DNA of 64,000 nucleotides from CAVQND01 sp049518415 (GTDB taxonomy: Bacteria; Verrucomicrobiota; Verrucomicrobiia; Limisphaerales; UBA8199): the NCBI GenBank assembly GCA_049518415.1, contig JBEKRX010000011.1, positions 32,587-96,586 on the forward strand. The letters are read 5' to 3'. The position numbers and the translations under genes were made by a program. How positions within the stretch are numbered: the first letter of the stretch is position 1; each line of letters opens with the position of its first letter. The notes under the pieces were generated by a model. That model had not been told where the DNA came from. It ran no database searches and saw only the letters and a list, made by a program, of their open reading frames with translations. Shown piece by piece: positions 15,971 to 24,909 of the stretch.

Positions 15971-16182
15971 GGTTTTTCCACTTTACCCAGGGCCCCGGCG
16001 CGCCGGGGTCCCGCTGGGAGCGGGACGGGCCTTGCCCTGGGCTGGTATGAGTGACGCCTTTGGCGTCGCGCCTCCCGGGGGCCTTGCGCGGGCTGGTATG
16101 TTTCGGCCCCGACGGGGCGGAGGAATGCCGCGCTGGGCGCGGGTAGAGTGGAATTGGTGGCAGTGTCGGGACGCGCCCGGCC
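15971..16182 (+). repeat. Direct repeat bracketing the DUF1593/hydrolase gene, left copy
   Basis: Shares CTTTACCCAG, GCCCCGGCGCGCCGGGGTCC, GAGCGGGACGGGCC, GATGCCGCGCTG-type strings and TAGAGTGGAATTGGTGGCAG with 18901-19057. This copy is about 50 bp longer: a GACGCCTTTGGCGTC hairpin segment is bounded by an 11-bp duplication, GGGCTGGTATG, at 16039-16049 and 16090-16100. The string GGGCGCATCCCGACACTGCC at 15885-15904 is an inverted piece of its right end. Nothing else is recognisable in the intergenic region 15727-16276. Confidence 0.8.
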
Positions 16183-16276
16183 CTTGGCCCGTTACACGCC
16201 TTGGCAAGCTGCCGCCGATGCGACTTGCGCGGTGAGGGCAAGCGGGTGAGAATGCAGCGGCGTTGCCTTGGAACCT

Positions 16277-18769
16277 ATGTTAGCAGGCCAGCCAGCCCGG
16301 AACGGACGGAGCGCGGAACTCCGGCCTTCCAGCTTTGCGCGGTGCCTCTGGTTCACGCAGGGCCGGACCTCTGCGCTCCGGCTCGGTTCGGCGCTGTTCT
16401 GCGGCGTGGCCTTGCTCGCCGGCGGCGCGCCTCCCACCCACAACGACCGCCTCCGCTACATCATCGAAACCGATGCCGGCGGCGACCCGGACGACGAGCA
16501 GTCGCTCGTGCGCTTTTTGCTTTATGCCAACGAATGGGATATTGAGGGCATCATTGCCAACCGGCCCAAAGCACGAGAGGGCGAGAACTTGAATCCCGAA
16601 CGCAGCGGCCTGGGCATCGTCCGCCGGCTGATTAAGGCCTATGGGCAATGCTACACGAATCTGGCGCAACACGACCCGCGCTATCCCACCCCGGAGCTTC
16701 TGCTCAAGCGCACCGTCGCCGGCTACGAGGATACAGAGGAGGGCGTGGACCTCATTATTGCGGCCGTGGACCAAGAGGACCCGCGCCCGGTCTGGTTTTC
16801 CAACTGGGGCACCGACCACGGCTCGGCGGCCAGTTGCCTGAAGCGGGCGCTGGATCGGGTCTGGCGCCAGCGTGGTCCGCAGGGCTACGCCCGATTCAAA
16901 GAACGGCTCCGCCTCAGCTCCGCCGACGCATTTGGGGCGCACACCACCAATCTGGACCCGCCTTGGAAACTATGGGTGGACACCTTCCGGCCGGAATTGG
17001 ACGGCAAACGCTGGTATCACCGCTTCTCCGCCCTGACGGCCGGAGCCGGGGGCTTCGACCTGCAGCGCGATGTGCGCTCCGGTCACGGCCCGCTCGGCGC
17101 TCTCTATCCCACCAACACTACCCATCCGCAGAAGGAAGGCGACTCCATGACCTTCCTGTATCTCATTCCGACCGGCCTCAATGAACCCGAGCAACCGGCG
17201 TGGGGCAGTTGGGCCGGGCGCTATGGCTGCCGCGACGGCTTTCCCGGCAAACGCTATTACTGGGCCAATCAGACCGACGAGTGGCAAGGCACGACCAACC
17301 GGGACAACATGCTCAGGCGCTGGGCGACTGACCTTCAGAACGATTTCAGGGCCCGGCTCGATTGGTGCGTGAAGCCCTTCAACCAGGCCAACCATCCGCC
17401 TTTCGTCGTGCTTAACGGCCTTGCGGGCACAGCCTGTCTTCGACTCTCGGCCGAGGCCGGTTCGGCCCTCAAGCTCGATGCCAGCGCTGCGCGTGACCCG
17501 GACGGAGACCACTTGACTTACCAATGGTTTGTCTATCCGGAGGCGGGAACCTATCGCGGACACGTCACCATCGAAGGAACAAATGCCGCCATCGCCACGG
17601 TGCGCATTCCCGGCGATGCCTCCGGCCAATCCATTCACGTGCTTGTGGCCGTCACCGACAGCGGCCAACCGCCGCTCACGCGCTATCGCCGCGCCGTCCT
17701 TGCAGCCAACAGCACCAATCCCTGGCAATTACTGGCCCCCTTTTCCCAGCCACCCCCCGACTTTGCCGGGCAGTTTGGCCCCTACCGCTCACCCCTGAAA
17801 TTCGAGGATGGCAAGCCGGTCGAAACCGCCGCCGACTGGGCGCGGCGCCGCCAGGAGATTCTGCGGCAATGGCATGAATTGATGGGTCCCTGGCCGCCCA
17901 TCCTCCAGGCGCCCAGAGTCGAATTCCTCTCGCAGAGCCGAAGCCAGGATTTCACGCAGCACCGTGTTCGCCTAGAGATCGCCCCGGGCCAGAACCAGGA
18001 AGGCTGGTTGCTGGTCCCGGAGGGCCAAGGCCCCTTTCCCGCCGTCCTCGTTTTGTATTATGAGCCGGAGACCAGCATTGGACTCGGCAAGGAGCCGCGG
18101 CGCGACTTCGGTCTGCAACTGGCGCGACGCGGCTTTGTGACGCTCTCCATCGGCACGCCCGGGGGCAATGCCTGGAAACCGGAAGTCGGCTCGGCCCAGT
18201 GCCAACCGCTGTCGTTTCATGCCTACGTAGCCGCCAACTGCTGGCGCGCGCTGGCCAACCTACCCCAAGTGGACCCTGCCCGCATCGGCGTGGTGGGCCA
18301 TTCCTATGGCGGCAAGTGGGCGCTGTTCGCCGGCGCGCTGTGGGAGAAGTTCGCCGCGGTGGCGGTGAGCGATCCCGGCATCGTCTTCGATGAAACCCGC
18401 CCGAATGTGAATTATTGGGAGCCCTGGTATTTGGGTTGGGATTCCAACCAGCCACGTCCCAAAGCGGGCCTGCCCACGGCGCTAAACCCGCGGACCGGCG
18501 CCTATAAGCGCATGGTGGAGACAGGCCGGGACCTTCACGAACTGCACGCCCTAATCGCGCCGCGCCCCTTCCTGGTCTCGGGCGGCTCAGAAGACCCCCC
18601 CGCGCGCTGGCTGGCCCTGAACCATCTGCTGGCCCTCAACAAAATGCTCGGCTACAGCAACCGCGTGGCGCTCACCAGCCGTCCGGCGCACACGCCGACG
18701 GAGGAATCCAACCGCCAGCTCTATGCGTTTTTCGAGCACTTCTTGAAGAGGGGCGCGGCCAACCGGTAG
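16277..18769 (+). CDS. Exported DUF1593 (nucleoside-hydrolase-like) protein fused to an alpha/beta hydrolase
   Basis: 830 residues from ATG 16277 (TTG 16268 is possible). A signal-like hydrophobic segment (LGSALFCGVALLAGG) lies near residue 45. Residues ~60-470 are DUF1593, whose acidic motif ETDAGGDPDDEQS corresponds to the Asp cluster of nucleoside hydrolases. The C-terminal part of that family (LDASAARDPDGDHLTYQWFV) follows. Residues ~500-830 are a dienelactone/acetyl-esterase-like alpha/beta hydrolase with nucleophile elbow GHSYGG and a late catalytic His candidate (RPAHTP). The pairing suggests periplasmic breakdown of a glycosidic, esterified substrate, but this is inference. The gene is isolated and bracketed by direct repeats (15971-16182, 18901-19057). 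The fusion could in principle be an ancient gene merger. Confidence 0.85.
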   Translation: MLAGQPARNGRSAELRPSSFARCLWFTQGRTSALRLGSALFCGVALLAGGAPPTHNDRLRYIIETDAGGDPDDEQSLVRFLLYANEWDIEGIIANRPKAREGENLNPERSGLGIVRRLIKAYGQCYTNLAQHDPRYPTPELLLKRTVAGYEDTEEGVDLIIAAVDQEDPRPVWFSNWGTDHGSAASCLKRALDRVWRQRGPQGYARFKERLRLSSADAFGAHTTNLDPPWKLWVDTFRPELDGKRWYHRFSALTAGAGGFDLQRDVRSGHGPLGALYPTNTTHPQKEGDSMTFLYLIPTGLNEPEQPAWGSWAGRYGCRDGFPGKRYYWANQTDEWQGTTNRDNMLRRWATDLQNDFRARLDWCVKPFNQANHPPFVVLNGLAGTACLRLSAEAGSALKLDASAARDPDGDHLTYQWFVYPEAGTYRGHVTIEGTNAAIATVRIPGDASGQSIHVLVAVTDSGQPPLTRYRRAVLAANSTNPWQLLAPFSQPPPDFAGQFGPYRSPLKFEDGKPVETAADWARRRQEILRQWHELMGPWPPILQAPRVEFLSQSRSQDFTQHRVRLEIAPGQNQEGWLLVPEGQGPFPAVLVLYYEPETSIGLGKEPRRDFGLQLARRGFVTLSIGTPGGNAWKPEVGSAQCQPLSFHAYVAANCWRALANLPQVDPARIGVVGHSYGGKWALFAGALWEKFAAVAVSDPGIVFDETRPNVNYWEPWYLGWDSNQPRPKAGLPTALNPRTGAYKRMVETGRDLHELHALIAPRPFLVSGGSEDPPARWLALNHLLALNKMLGYSNRVALTSRPAHTPTEESNRQLYAFFEHFLKRGAANR

Positions 18770-18774
18770 TGTTT

Positions 18775-18818
18775 GCGAACGGCGAATGGCGAATGGCGAA
18801 CGGCGAACGGCGAACGGC
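18775..18818 (+). repeat. Heptamer tandem repeat GGCGAAC/GGCGAAT
   Basis: About six units of 7 bp starting right after the hydrolase stop codon. The same heptamer is at 59292-59356 and, inverted, near 59507-59520. Confidence 0.8.
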
Positions 18819-18900
18819 CCTTGCCCTCTCTCCCGTGCGCTCCGGGCGTATGGGAGGTTCGCGGGCGAGACGCCCGCGCCGCTTGCTGAGAGCATTGATA

Positions 18901-19057
18901 GGTTTTTCGACTTTACCCAGGCCCCGGCGCGCCGGGGTCCCGCCCGGAGCGGGACGGGCCTGGCCCTGGGCTACTATCTTGCTGCCCCTCCGGGGCGGAA
19001 GGATGCCGCGCTGCGCGCCGGTAGAGTGGAATTGGTGGCAGTGTCGGGACGCGCCCC
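18901..19057 (+). repeat. Direct repeat bracketing the DUF1593/hydrolase gene, right copy
   Basis: Same orientation as 15971-16182, sharing GCCCCGGCGCGCCGGGGTCC and TAGAGTGGAATTGGTGGCAG. It lacks the hairpin insertion of the left copy. Confidence 0.8.
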
Positions 19058-19067
19058 CAGAGGACAA

Positions 19068-19106
19068 GCGGACTAATGCCGTCTTGAACGCGAATTGGAA
19101 TCAAAG
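19068..19106 (+). repeat. ~38-bp dispersed repeat, copy 1
   Basis: Contains CTTGAACGCGAATTGGAATC. Related copies lie at 29938-29975 and 34260-34299 in the same orientation. Here it truncates the gene fragment at 19106-19300. Confidence 0.7.
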
Positions 19107-19300
19107 TTGCTCCCGTTCCGGCGGATGATGCAGAGCCCCGCTGGAAAGGTCGCCTGCTGCTGCTCGGGGCACTGGAAGGCCAGAATATCGCCCACCACGT
19201 CCGATGGGAACAGGTCCTTCGAGACCTTGAGGACCCACCCGTCCGCACCATCGATCCCGTCCATGATGTAAAGGTTCTGCCCCGCCGGGATTAGTTTCGG
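19106..19300 (-). pseudogene. Gene fragment (unknown protein), internal part
   Basis: The minus strand from 19300 reads LIPAGQNLYIMDGIDGADGW, then VLKVSKDLFPSDVVGDILAF and CIIRRNGSNFD, where the 38-bp repeat cuts in. There is no start of its own. Protein-like composition, and a shared NGS-x-FD junction with the fragment at 20452-20667, suggest both are remnants of one gene family. The function of the parent gene is unknown. Confidence 0.45.
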
Positions 19301-19315
19301 TTGACAGCGCAGGAA

Positions 19316-20464
19316 TCACCATCGCCGCACCCGGAAGAACCGCTGCCGGGCAGCGGCGTTGGTATCCACGAGGTCAATCTCTCCGCCGGTCCCTGCAACC
19401 AGCGGGAGCAGGGTCCACTGGGCAGCGGACAGGGAATTCTTGTATTCCAGGGCATAGACCTTGCCTCGGTCCGTGGGGACCTTCGCGCTGAACCCACCGG
19501 CCCCAAAGGTCACGTTGGTCACAAGGACGTGGAGCGGCGGCATCCCCGTGCCTGTGACCGCAATGGAGCTGTAGCCCCCGGCGGCGATGCTCACCACATT
19601 GCTCAATAACGAAACCAAATTCGTCGGCCCGCTGGTGTCCCACGGTCTCTCATACGGGTTTCGGCCCCACTCAACCACCGTGCCGTCCGAGCGCAGCGCC
19701 AGGCAGTGAAGAGCGCCGGCCGCGATGGCCACCGCGTTCGTCAAGTCCGGCGGCACGTTGGTCTGGCCACAGCCGTTATCCCCCCAAGCTACCACCGTGC
19801 CATCCGCCTTCAATGCGGCGTTGAAGCAGGCGCCCGCCGCTACGCCCACCACGTTGGTCAACCCAGGCGGGATGTTCAGCACGCCGACGCCGCAGATGTC
19901 GTAGCCCCACGTGGCCACTGTGCCGTCGGCCCGCAGCGCCAGGCCGGAGAGCTGGCCCGCCGCAATGGCGACCGCGTTCGTTAGGACGGTTTCGTATGGG
20001 TACCACCCTGCCACGGTGGAATCGGCCCGCAGCACAACAGGGGCATTGCCGCAAACGACGGCAACCACGTTCGTCAGGTCCGCCGGGACGGGGTAGATTC
20101 CACCGCCCTGGCTTGAGCCCCAGAGCACCGGCACTCCATTGGTCACGGCTAAGCCGAATCCCGGCCCGGCCGCCACGGCCAAGGCGTTCGTGATGTGGGA
20201 CGGAAAGTTCGGAGCGTCGGAGAAGGGATGCCAGATCACCAAAGCGCCATCGGCCCGGATGGCCGCAGCAGTACCACCCCCAGTTGACGCCACCACCACG
20301 TTAGTTGCGTCAGCCGGCACGCTCGTGAAACTGATGTCGCCCCATGCAACCACGTTCGGAAGAGGCTGGGCTTTGACAGGCTGCGCAAGCCAGGTCAGAA
20401 CGCAGGCCAATACTGTCCAACGCTTGAGTTGCCGAAGTGCCACAACAAACCTTACTTTTCCCAC
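19316..20464 (-). CDS. Exported RCC1-repeat (beta-propeller) protein
   Basis: 382 residues from GTG 20464, with a signal peptide (WTVLACVLTWLAQPVKA). Six or so RCC1-type repeats follow, each carrying a version of ALRADGTVATWG and NVVGVAAG (for example CLALRSDGTVVEWG, AALKADGTVVAWGDN). RCC1 repeats fold into a seven-bladed propeller that binds partners. In bacteria these are usually secreted and of unknown role. The C-terminus (LEYKNSLSAAQWTLLPL ... RQRFFRVRRW) is the exported-protein ending also seen at 4357. Flanked on both sides by gene fragments, which suggests the locus has been rearranged. Confidence 0.82.
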   Translation of the reverse strand: MGKVRFVVALRQLKRWTVLACVLTWLAQPVKAQPLPNVVAWGDISFTSVPADATNVVVASTGGGTAAAIRADGALVIWHPFSDAPNFPSHITNALAVAAGPGFGLAVTNGVPVLWGSSQGGGIYPVPADLTNVVAVVCGNAPVVLRADSTVAGWYPYETVLTNAVAIAAGQLSGLALRADGTVATWGYDICGVGVLNIPPGLTNVVGVAAGACFNAALKADGTVVAWGDNGCGQTNVPPDLTNAVAIAAGALHCLALRSDGTVVEWGRNPYERPWDTSGPTNLVSLLSNVVSIAAGGYSSIAVTGTGMPPLHVLVTNVTFGAGGFSAKVPTDRGKVYALEYKNSLSAAQWTLLPLVAGTGGEIDLVDTNAAARQRFFRVRRW

Positions 20465-20667
20465 TGGACGGGCGGCATGTCAAACGGCGCAAAGGCCCCT
20501 CGCTCCAGAAAGCTACCCGGGGGCAGCGGCGGCTGAATCTGAATGTCATCGAAGAGCAATGGCAACGTGTCAAAGCTGCTCCCGTTCCAGCGAACAGACG
20601 AAAGCGGGCCCCATTTGATGATAGTCGCCCTTCGTTCTGGCACTTGCTGAACGCTTGCGGTTTCCAC
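20452..20667 (-). pseudogene. Gene fragment (unknown protein), C-terminal part
   Basis: Minus strand: RWNGSSFDTLPLLFDDIQIQ, then PPLPPGSFLERGAFAPFDMP and a stop at 20452, overlapping the RCC1 start by 13 bp. It begins at the NGS-x-FD motif where the 19106-19300 fragment ends. The two would join into one continuous protein, but their order on the strand is swapped. Likely a pseudogene remnant; a short real gene cannot be excluded. Confidence 0.4.
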
Positions 20668-21078
20668 TGCATAAAGATAGCTCCTTGAGCGTCAGCGAGC
20701 AAGAAACCACTTAGGGTTTCCAAGACCGAACGGCGTTACCAACCGACGCAATGGCTGGTGGCGAGGCGCGGGGCGGAGCCTTCCCTGGTGGTGACGCCAT
20801 TGGCCCCCGTGTTGCGAGGGCAGCCCGGGCGCAATTCTGGGGACAATGACGACACGACCAGGCACTTGCCGGGGTGGCCTGTCCGCCGGCGGCGCCACTG
20901 GCTCACTCACTCACTCACTCAGCCACTTACGCCTACCCTTATGCTCAGTCTGATCGTCTGTCAGTCTGTTTGTTTTTAGGATAACACCCCGGGGCGTGTA
21001 ATGCGCTCTGGGCCCCTGCGCTGTCGAGCCAAATCGGCTTTACGCCTTCCAGGTCGTTACGTAGTGCGCCCCCTCCCG
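20668..21078. other. Intergenic region without recognisable genes
   Basis: Contains a short CACT microsatellite (about 20902-20921) and GC-rich DNA. Reading frames here are short and lack protein-like composition. Confidence 0.4.
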
Positions 21079-21230
21079 ATTGGGAATCGGGATTCAATGA
21101 CAGATTACCATTTCTCAATACTCAGTTACCATTGAACCGCCACGCCTGACGCCGCTAGGGGCGGCGGGTCATTGAGAAATCCCGATTCCGAATCGGGATT
21201 GAGTAATGGTAATTTGTCATTCGAGTGAGG
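21079..21230. repeat. CCCGATT/AATCGGG palindromes with ATTGAGTA-type sequence
   Basis: Two palindromes: CCCGATTGGGAATCGGG near 21079 and AATCCCGATTCCGAATCGGG near 21178. They are accompanied by inverted versions of AATGACAGATTACCATTTCT / GGTAATTTGTCATTC. The same palindrome recurs at 34147, 34187 and 55002. Confidence 0.7.
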
Positions 21231-21289
21231 CGGCGGGCTGCGCCTTTGGGGGCGCAGGCAGCACCGCTAGCCGCCGCCTGGGGCCGCGG

Positions 21290-24016
21290 CTAAACCCAGG
21301 CCTTGCGAATCAGCCAGGTCTTAATGAGCTGTGTCAACCCGACGTAGCAGAGCAGCGTCAAGAGCAGCAGCGCCCAGTAGGGCGCCGGCAGCGGCACCAG
21401 GCCCAAGGCGGGCGCCAGCGGGGAATATGGCAGGCAAGCCCCGATGGCCATGACCAGCAGCGTGGTCATCGTCAGTTGCCAACTGGCGCGCGACTGGAGG
21501 AAAGGAACCAGGTTCGTCCGAATCACGTGGATGATGAGCGTCTGCGTCATCAACGACTCGACAAACCAGCCGGTATGGAAGAGCGCCGCCGCGTAGGATT
21601 GGTCGGCGCCCGCCTTGACAAAGCGGTCGGCCACCTCCGCCGGGGGCGCCAGGTGCAACTGGCTGCACTTGAACACAAACCACATCATCAAGTAGGTCGT
21701 GTAATCGAAAATGGAACTGATGGGGCCGATGCAGACGATGAACCTGGCGATCTCGCCCATCTGCCACGGACGCGGCTTGGCCGTCTGCTGCGCACCGACG
21801 TTGTCGGTGGGGATGGGCACCTGCGAGAAGTCATAGAGCAGATTGTTGGTGAGGACCTGGATGGGGGCCATCGGCACATACGGCAGCCACGCGCTCGCCC
21901 CAATCACGCTGAACATGTTGCCGAAATTCGAACTCGCGCCCATCCGAACGTACTTCAGGATGTTCACGAAGACCTTGCGCCCCTCCAGCACCCCCTCCAC
22001 CAGCACCATCAGGCTCTTCTCCAGCAGAATGACATCCGCCGATTCCTTCGCGATGTCCACCGCGTTGTCCACCGAGATGCCCACGTCCGCCGCCCGCAAG
22101 GCGGGCGCGTCGTTGATGCCGTCGCCCATGAACCCCACCACGTGCCCCTTGCGCTGGAGGGCCTGCACAATCCGCTGCTTGTGCGCCGGGGACAGCCGGG
22201 CAAACACCTCCACGGTCTCCACCGCCTCCGCCAGTTGCGGGTCCGACAGCCCCTCGACCTGGCTGCCTAACAGCAGCTTCTCCGCGTTGAGGCCAACCTC
22301 GCTGCACACCTTGCGCGTGACCAGTTCGTTGTCGCCCGTCAACACCTTGACCGTGACGCCGTGCTGCCGCAGCGCCGTGATCGCCTTCCCCGCCGTGTCC
22401 TTGGGCGGGTCCAGAAACGCCAGGTAGCCGGTCAAGACCAGTTCGCACTCGTCCGCCTTCGCATACGCCGGCCGCCGGTCGAGTTTCCTGGTCGCCACCG
22501 CCAGCACCCGGAAACCGTCCTCGCTCAGGTCGTTCACTTGCTCGATCAGGTTGCCCACCAGGATCGGCTCCATGGGGAAAATCTCCCCCTCGCTCTCAAA
22601 GTGCGTGCACTGGCGGAACACCGCCTCGGGTGCCCCCTTGGTCAGCAGTTGGCGTTCCCCGTTCGGCCCCTCCACCGCCACCGACATCATCCGCCGCGAA
22701 AAATCGAACGGGATTTCGTCCACCTTCGTGTACTGGTCCAGGGACAACTCCCGGTGCAGTTCCTGGTGCCGCAGCACCGCCCGGTCGAGCACGTTCTTCA
22801 GCCCGGTCTGGAAGTGGCTGATCAAGTAGGCGTCCCGCAGCACTTCCTCGCTCTCGTTCTTGAAGACGTCGCAATAGATCTCCAGAATCACGTGGTCGAT
22901 GGTCAGCGTGCCCGTCTTGTCCGTGCACAACACGTCCATCGCCCCGAAGTTCTGGATCGAGTTGAGCCGCTTGACGATGACTTGCTTGCGCGACATGGCC
23001 AGCGCCCCCTTGGACAGGCAGACCGAGACGATCATGGGCAGCATCTCCGGCGTCAGCCCCACCGCCACCGCCAGCGAAAACAAAAAGGCCTCGTGCCAAT
23101 CCTGCTTGGTCAGCCCGTTGATCAGGAAAACCAGCGGCACCATCACCAGCATGAAGCGGATCATCAGCCAGGTGAACTTCTTGACCCCACGGTCGAAGGC
23201 CGTCTCGACCTGCTGGCCCGCCAGGCTGCGCGCCATCTTCCCAAAATAGGTCTGCGGACCCGTGGCGACGATGACGGCCGTGGCCGAGCCGCTCTCCACG
23301 CTCGTGCCCAGGAAACACGTGTTCGCCCGCTCAATCACCGATACCTTCTCCCGCGCGTCCCGCGCCTCGGTCTTCTCCACCGGCATTGATTCGCCTGTGA
23401 GCGTCGCCTGGATGACGAACAAGTCCTTCACGGCTATCAGCCGCACATCCCCAGGAATCATGTCCCCCGCCGAGAGCTTCACCAGGTCGCCCGGCACCAA
23501 TTGCTGCAACGGGACCTCCCGCGCCTGCCCCGCCCGCACCACCGTCGCCGTCACGCTGATCATCGCCTTGAGTCGCGCCGCCGCCGTGTCTGCCCGCGTC
23601 TCCTGCACGAAGCGCAGCGACACCCCTAGCCCCACCATCAGCAGCATCACCGTCCCCGCCCGAAAATCCTGCGTCGCAAACGACAGGCACGCCAGCACCA
23701 TCAGCAAGATTACCAGGGGGTTGCGCGCCGCCACGTAGAGCCGGCGCACCCACCCCTCCCGCTTTTCCCGGGCCACTTCATTGGGTCCGTATTGCGCCAG
23801 GCGCGCCGCCGCCTCTTCCTCGGTCAAACCCCCGGGCGACGTGCCCAAGTCTTGCAGCACCTCGCTGCTCTCACGCATCGCCGCCGCCTGGACGGCATCC
23901 GCCGTGCGTGGCTCGTTCGAATTCTTTGGACCCGGCATAAAATCTGTTCCACTGCGCCCCCTAGATTGTCCTGCCCGGCCCCGCTCGTCCATCGTCATTT
24001 TGCTCTTGTCATTCAA
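21290..24016 (-). CDS. mgtA: Magnesium-translocating P-type ATPase
   Basis: 908 residues, the usual MgtA/MgtB length. P-type ATPase motifs are all present: actuator TLTGESMPVEK near residue 215, phosphorylation site CTDKTGTLTIDHVILE near 365, and hinge MGDGINDAPALRAADVGISV near 640. The stretch LTIDHVILEIYCDVF and the C-terminal six-helix domain place it in the Mg2+ importer subfamily (P3B). It imports Mg2+ across the inner membrane with ATP. The N-terminus carries a ~60-residue hydrophilic extension before the typical GLTEEEAAARLAQYGPNEV. No MgtC or magnesium-sensing leader was recognised. Divergent from the small gene at 24104. Confidence 0.93.
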   Translation of the reverse strand: MNDKSKMTMDERGRAGQSRGRSGTDFMPGPKNSNEPRTADAVQAAAMRESSEVLQDLGTSPGGLTEEEAAARLAQYGPNEVAREKREGWVRRLYVAARNPLVILLMVLACLSFATQDFRAGTVMLLMVGLGVSLRFVQETRADTAAARLKAMISVTATVVRAGQAREVPLQQLVPGDLVKLSAGDMIPGDVRLIAVKDLFVIQATLTGESMPVEKTEARDAREKVSVIERANTCFLGTSVESGSATAVIVATGPQTYFGKMARSLAGQQVETAFDRGVKKFTWLMIRFMLVMVPLVFLINGLTKQDWHEAFLFSLAVAVGLTPEMLPMIVSVCLSKGALAMSRKQVIVKRLNSIQNFGAMDVLCTDKTGTLTIDHVILEIYCDVFKNESEEVLRDAYLISHFQTGLKNVLDRAVLRHQELHRELSLDQYTKVDEIPFDFSRRMMSVAVEGPNGERQLLTKGAPEAVFRQCTHFESEGEIFPMEPILVGNLIEQVNDLSEDGFRVLAVATRKLDRRPAYAKADECELVLTGYLAFLDPPKDTAGKAITALRQHGVTVKVLTGDNELVTRKVCSEVGLNAEKLLLGSQVEGLSDPQLAEAVETVEVFARLSPAHKQRIVQALQRKGHVVGFMGDGINDAPALRAADVGISVDNAVDIAKESADVILLEKSLMVLVEGVLEGRKVFVNILKYVRMGASSNFGNMFSVIGASAWLPYVPMAPIQVLTNNLLYDFSQVPIPTDNVGAQQTAKPRPWQMGEIARFIVCIGPISSIFDYTTYLMMWFVFKCSQLHLAPPAEVADRFVKAGADQSYAAALFHTGWFVESLMTQTLIIHVIRTNLVPFLQSRASWQLTMTTLLVMAIGACLPYSPLAPALGLVPLPAPYWALLLLTLLCYVGLTQLIKTWLIRKAWV

Positions 24017-24103
24017 CTTTAAGGTCTTATGCTCTGCGCCAGATCAATGCGCCCGGCTGCAATCTGCCAGGTCTTGGCCTGAGGGCAGTTTTGCCAACGA
24101 TTT

Positions 24104-24415
24104 ATGAAATTGCTCACGTTCACGGCGCCCGCAATCCTTTGCGCCGCGATTGCTTTTCCGGCCCTCTTGTTTTCGGCCTACAAAGGAAGCAACTGGCCGC
24201 AAGCCCTGCTCTGCGCCTTCCTGCCCGGCTGTTTCCTCCTGCTGGCCAACGTCCTGATCCGCATGAACCGCGATATCTCACGGTTGCGCCGCCGCGTGGC
24301 CAGGCTTGAAGGAAAGGTCCTGCCCGGTCCCCTGTCGCCCGACCACCCCGATGCCTCGGGAACTGCCCAGACGGACAACTCGGTCGCCCCATCCTCCGCC
24401 GCCCCCGCACCGTAA
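24104..24415 (+). CDS. Small two-helix membrane protein
   Basis: 103 residues from ATG 24104. Two hydrophobic helices (FTAPAILCAAIAFPALLFSA and ALLCAFLPGCFLLLANVLI) precede a basic, helical segment (RMNRDISRLRRRVARLEGKV) and a Pro/Ala/Ser tail. It starts 87 bp from the divergent mgtA, so a shared control region is possible. Family not recognised. Composition and membrane topology look real, but the gene is short. Confidence 0.55.
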   Translation: MKLLTFTAPAILCAAIAFPALLFSAYKGSNWPQALLCAFLPGCFLLLANVLIRMNRDISRLRRRVARLEGKVLPGPLSPDHPDASGTAQTDNSVAPSSAAPAP

Positions 24416-24474
24416 CCGCTCGGGCGTATCCTCTCGCTGCCCCCGGCCAGTGGCGCAAGCCTTCGGCTTGCTAG

Positions 24475-24540
24475 CGCTTGATTGCGGAAATAAGCGATGT
24501 ACTGTCCGTGTTATTGGATGGGCGGCGTTTCCGGCCCGAC
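24475..24540 (+). repeat. 59-bp segment, inverted copy of 2124-2182
   Basis: GCTTGATTGCGGAAATAAGC and onward. One mismatch against the reverse complement of 2124-2182. Confidence 0.8.
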
Positions 24541-24660
24541 CCGGCGGCGCCAGCGCCTGCCGCGGCGCGCGGGCCGGTACATTCGGAATGAGCGTGAGCA
24601 GCATAGGCAGGTTTCTTACCAGGACGAATTCCGGGCGTTTTTGCGTGGTGATGAAATCCC

Positions 24661-24857
24661 GTACGACGAACGATAGGTGTGGGATTGAGGTCTGTAGCGC
24701 CCTTTCAGGGCGCGGGGCGGGCGGTGGGAATGAGGTCCCAGGGCATCGGCCTGCCGGCCTCAGCCCTGGGCTGGGTTCTCCCGACGCGTCGGGATTGGGC
24801 CGCGACGCAGACGGCGAACGGCGACGCATTCCATCGCTTATCATTGCAGTCTGACAC
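24661..24857 (+). repeat. REP-bearing direct repeat left of argG
   Basis: Nearly identical to 26221-26412, exactly 1560 bp away. It holds a GTAG tetranucleotide immediately before the palindrome GCGCCCTTTCAGGGCGC (24697-24713), then CCCAGGGC ... GCCCTGGG. A head tetranucleotide plus imperfect palindrome is how REP sequences used by RAYT transposases look. This copy also carries a TCCCGACGCGTCGGGA palindrome (24779-24794) absent from the other. Confidence 0.9.
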
Positions 24858-24909
24858 CAGCCAACTTATTTCTTTGCGTTTTTGGCCGCTTGGGCCTTAA
24901 TTAGACACC

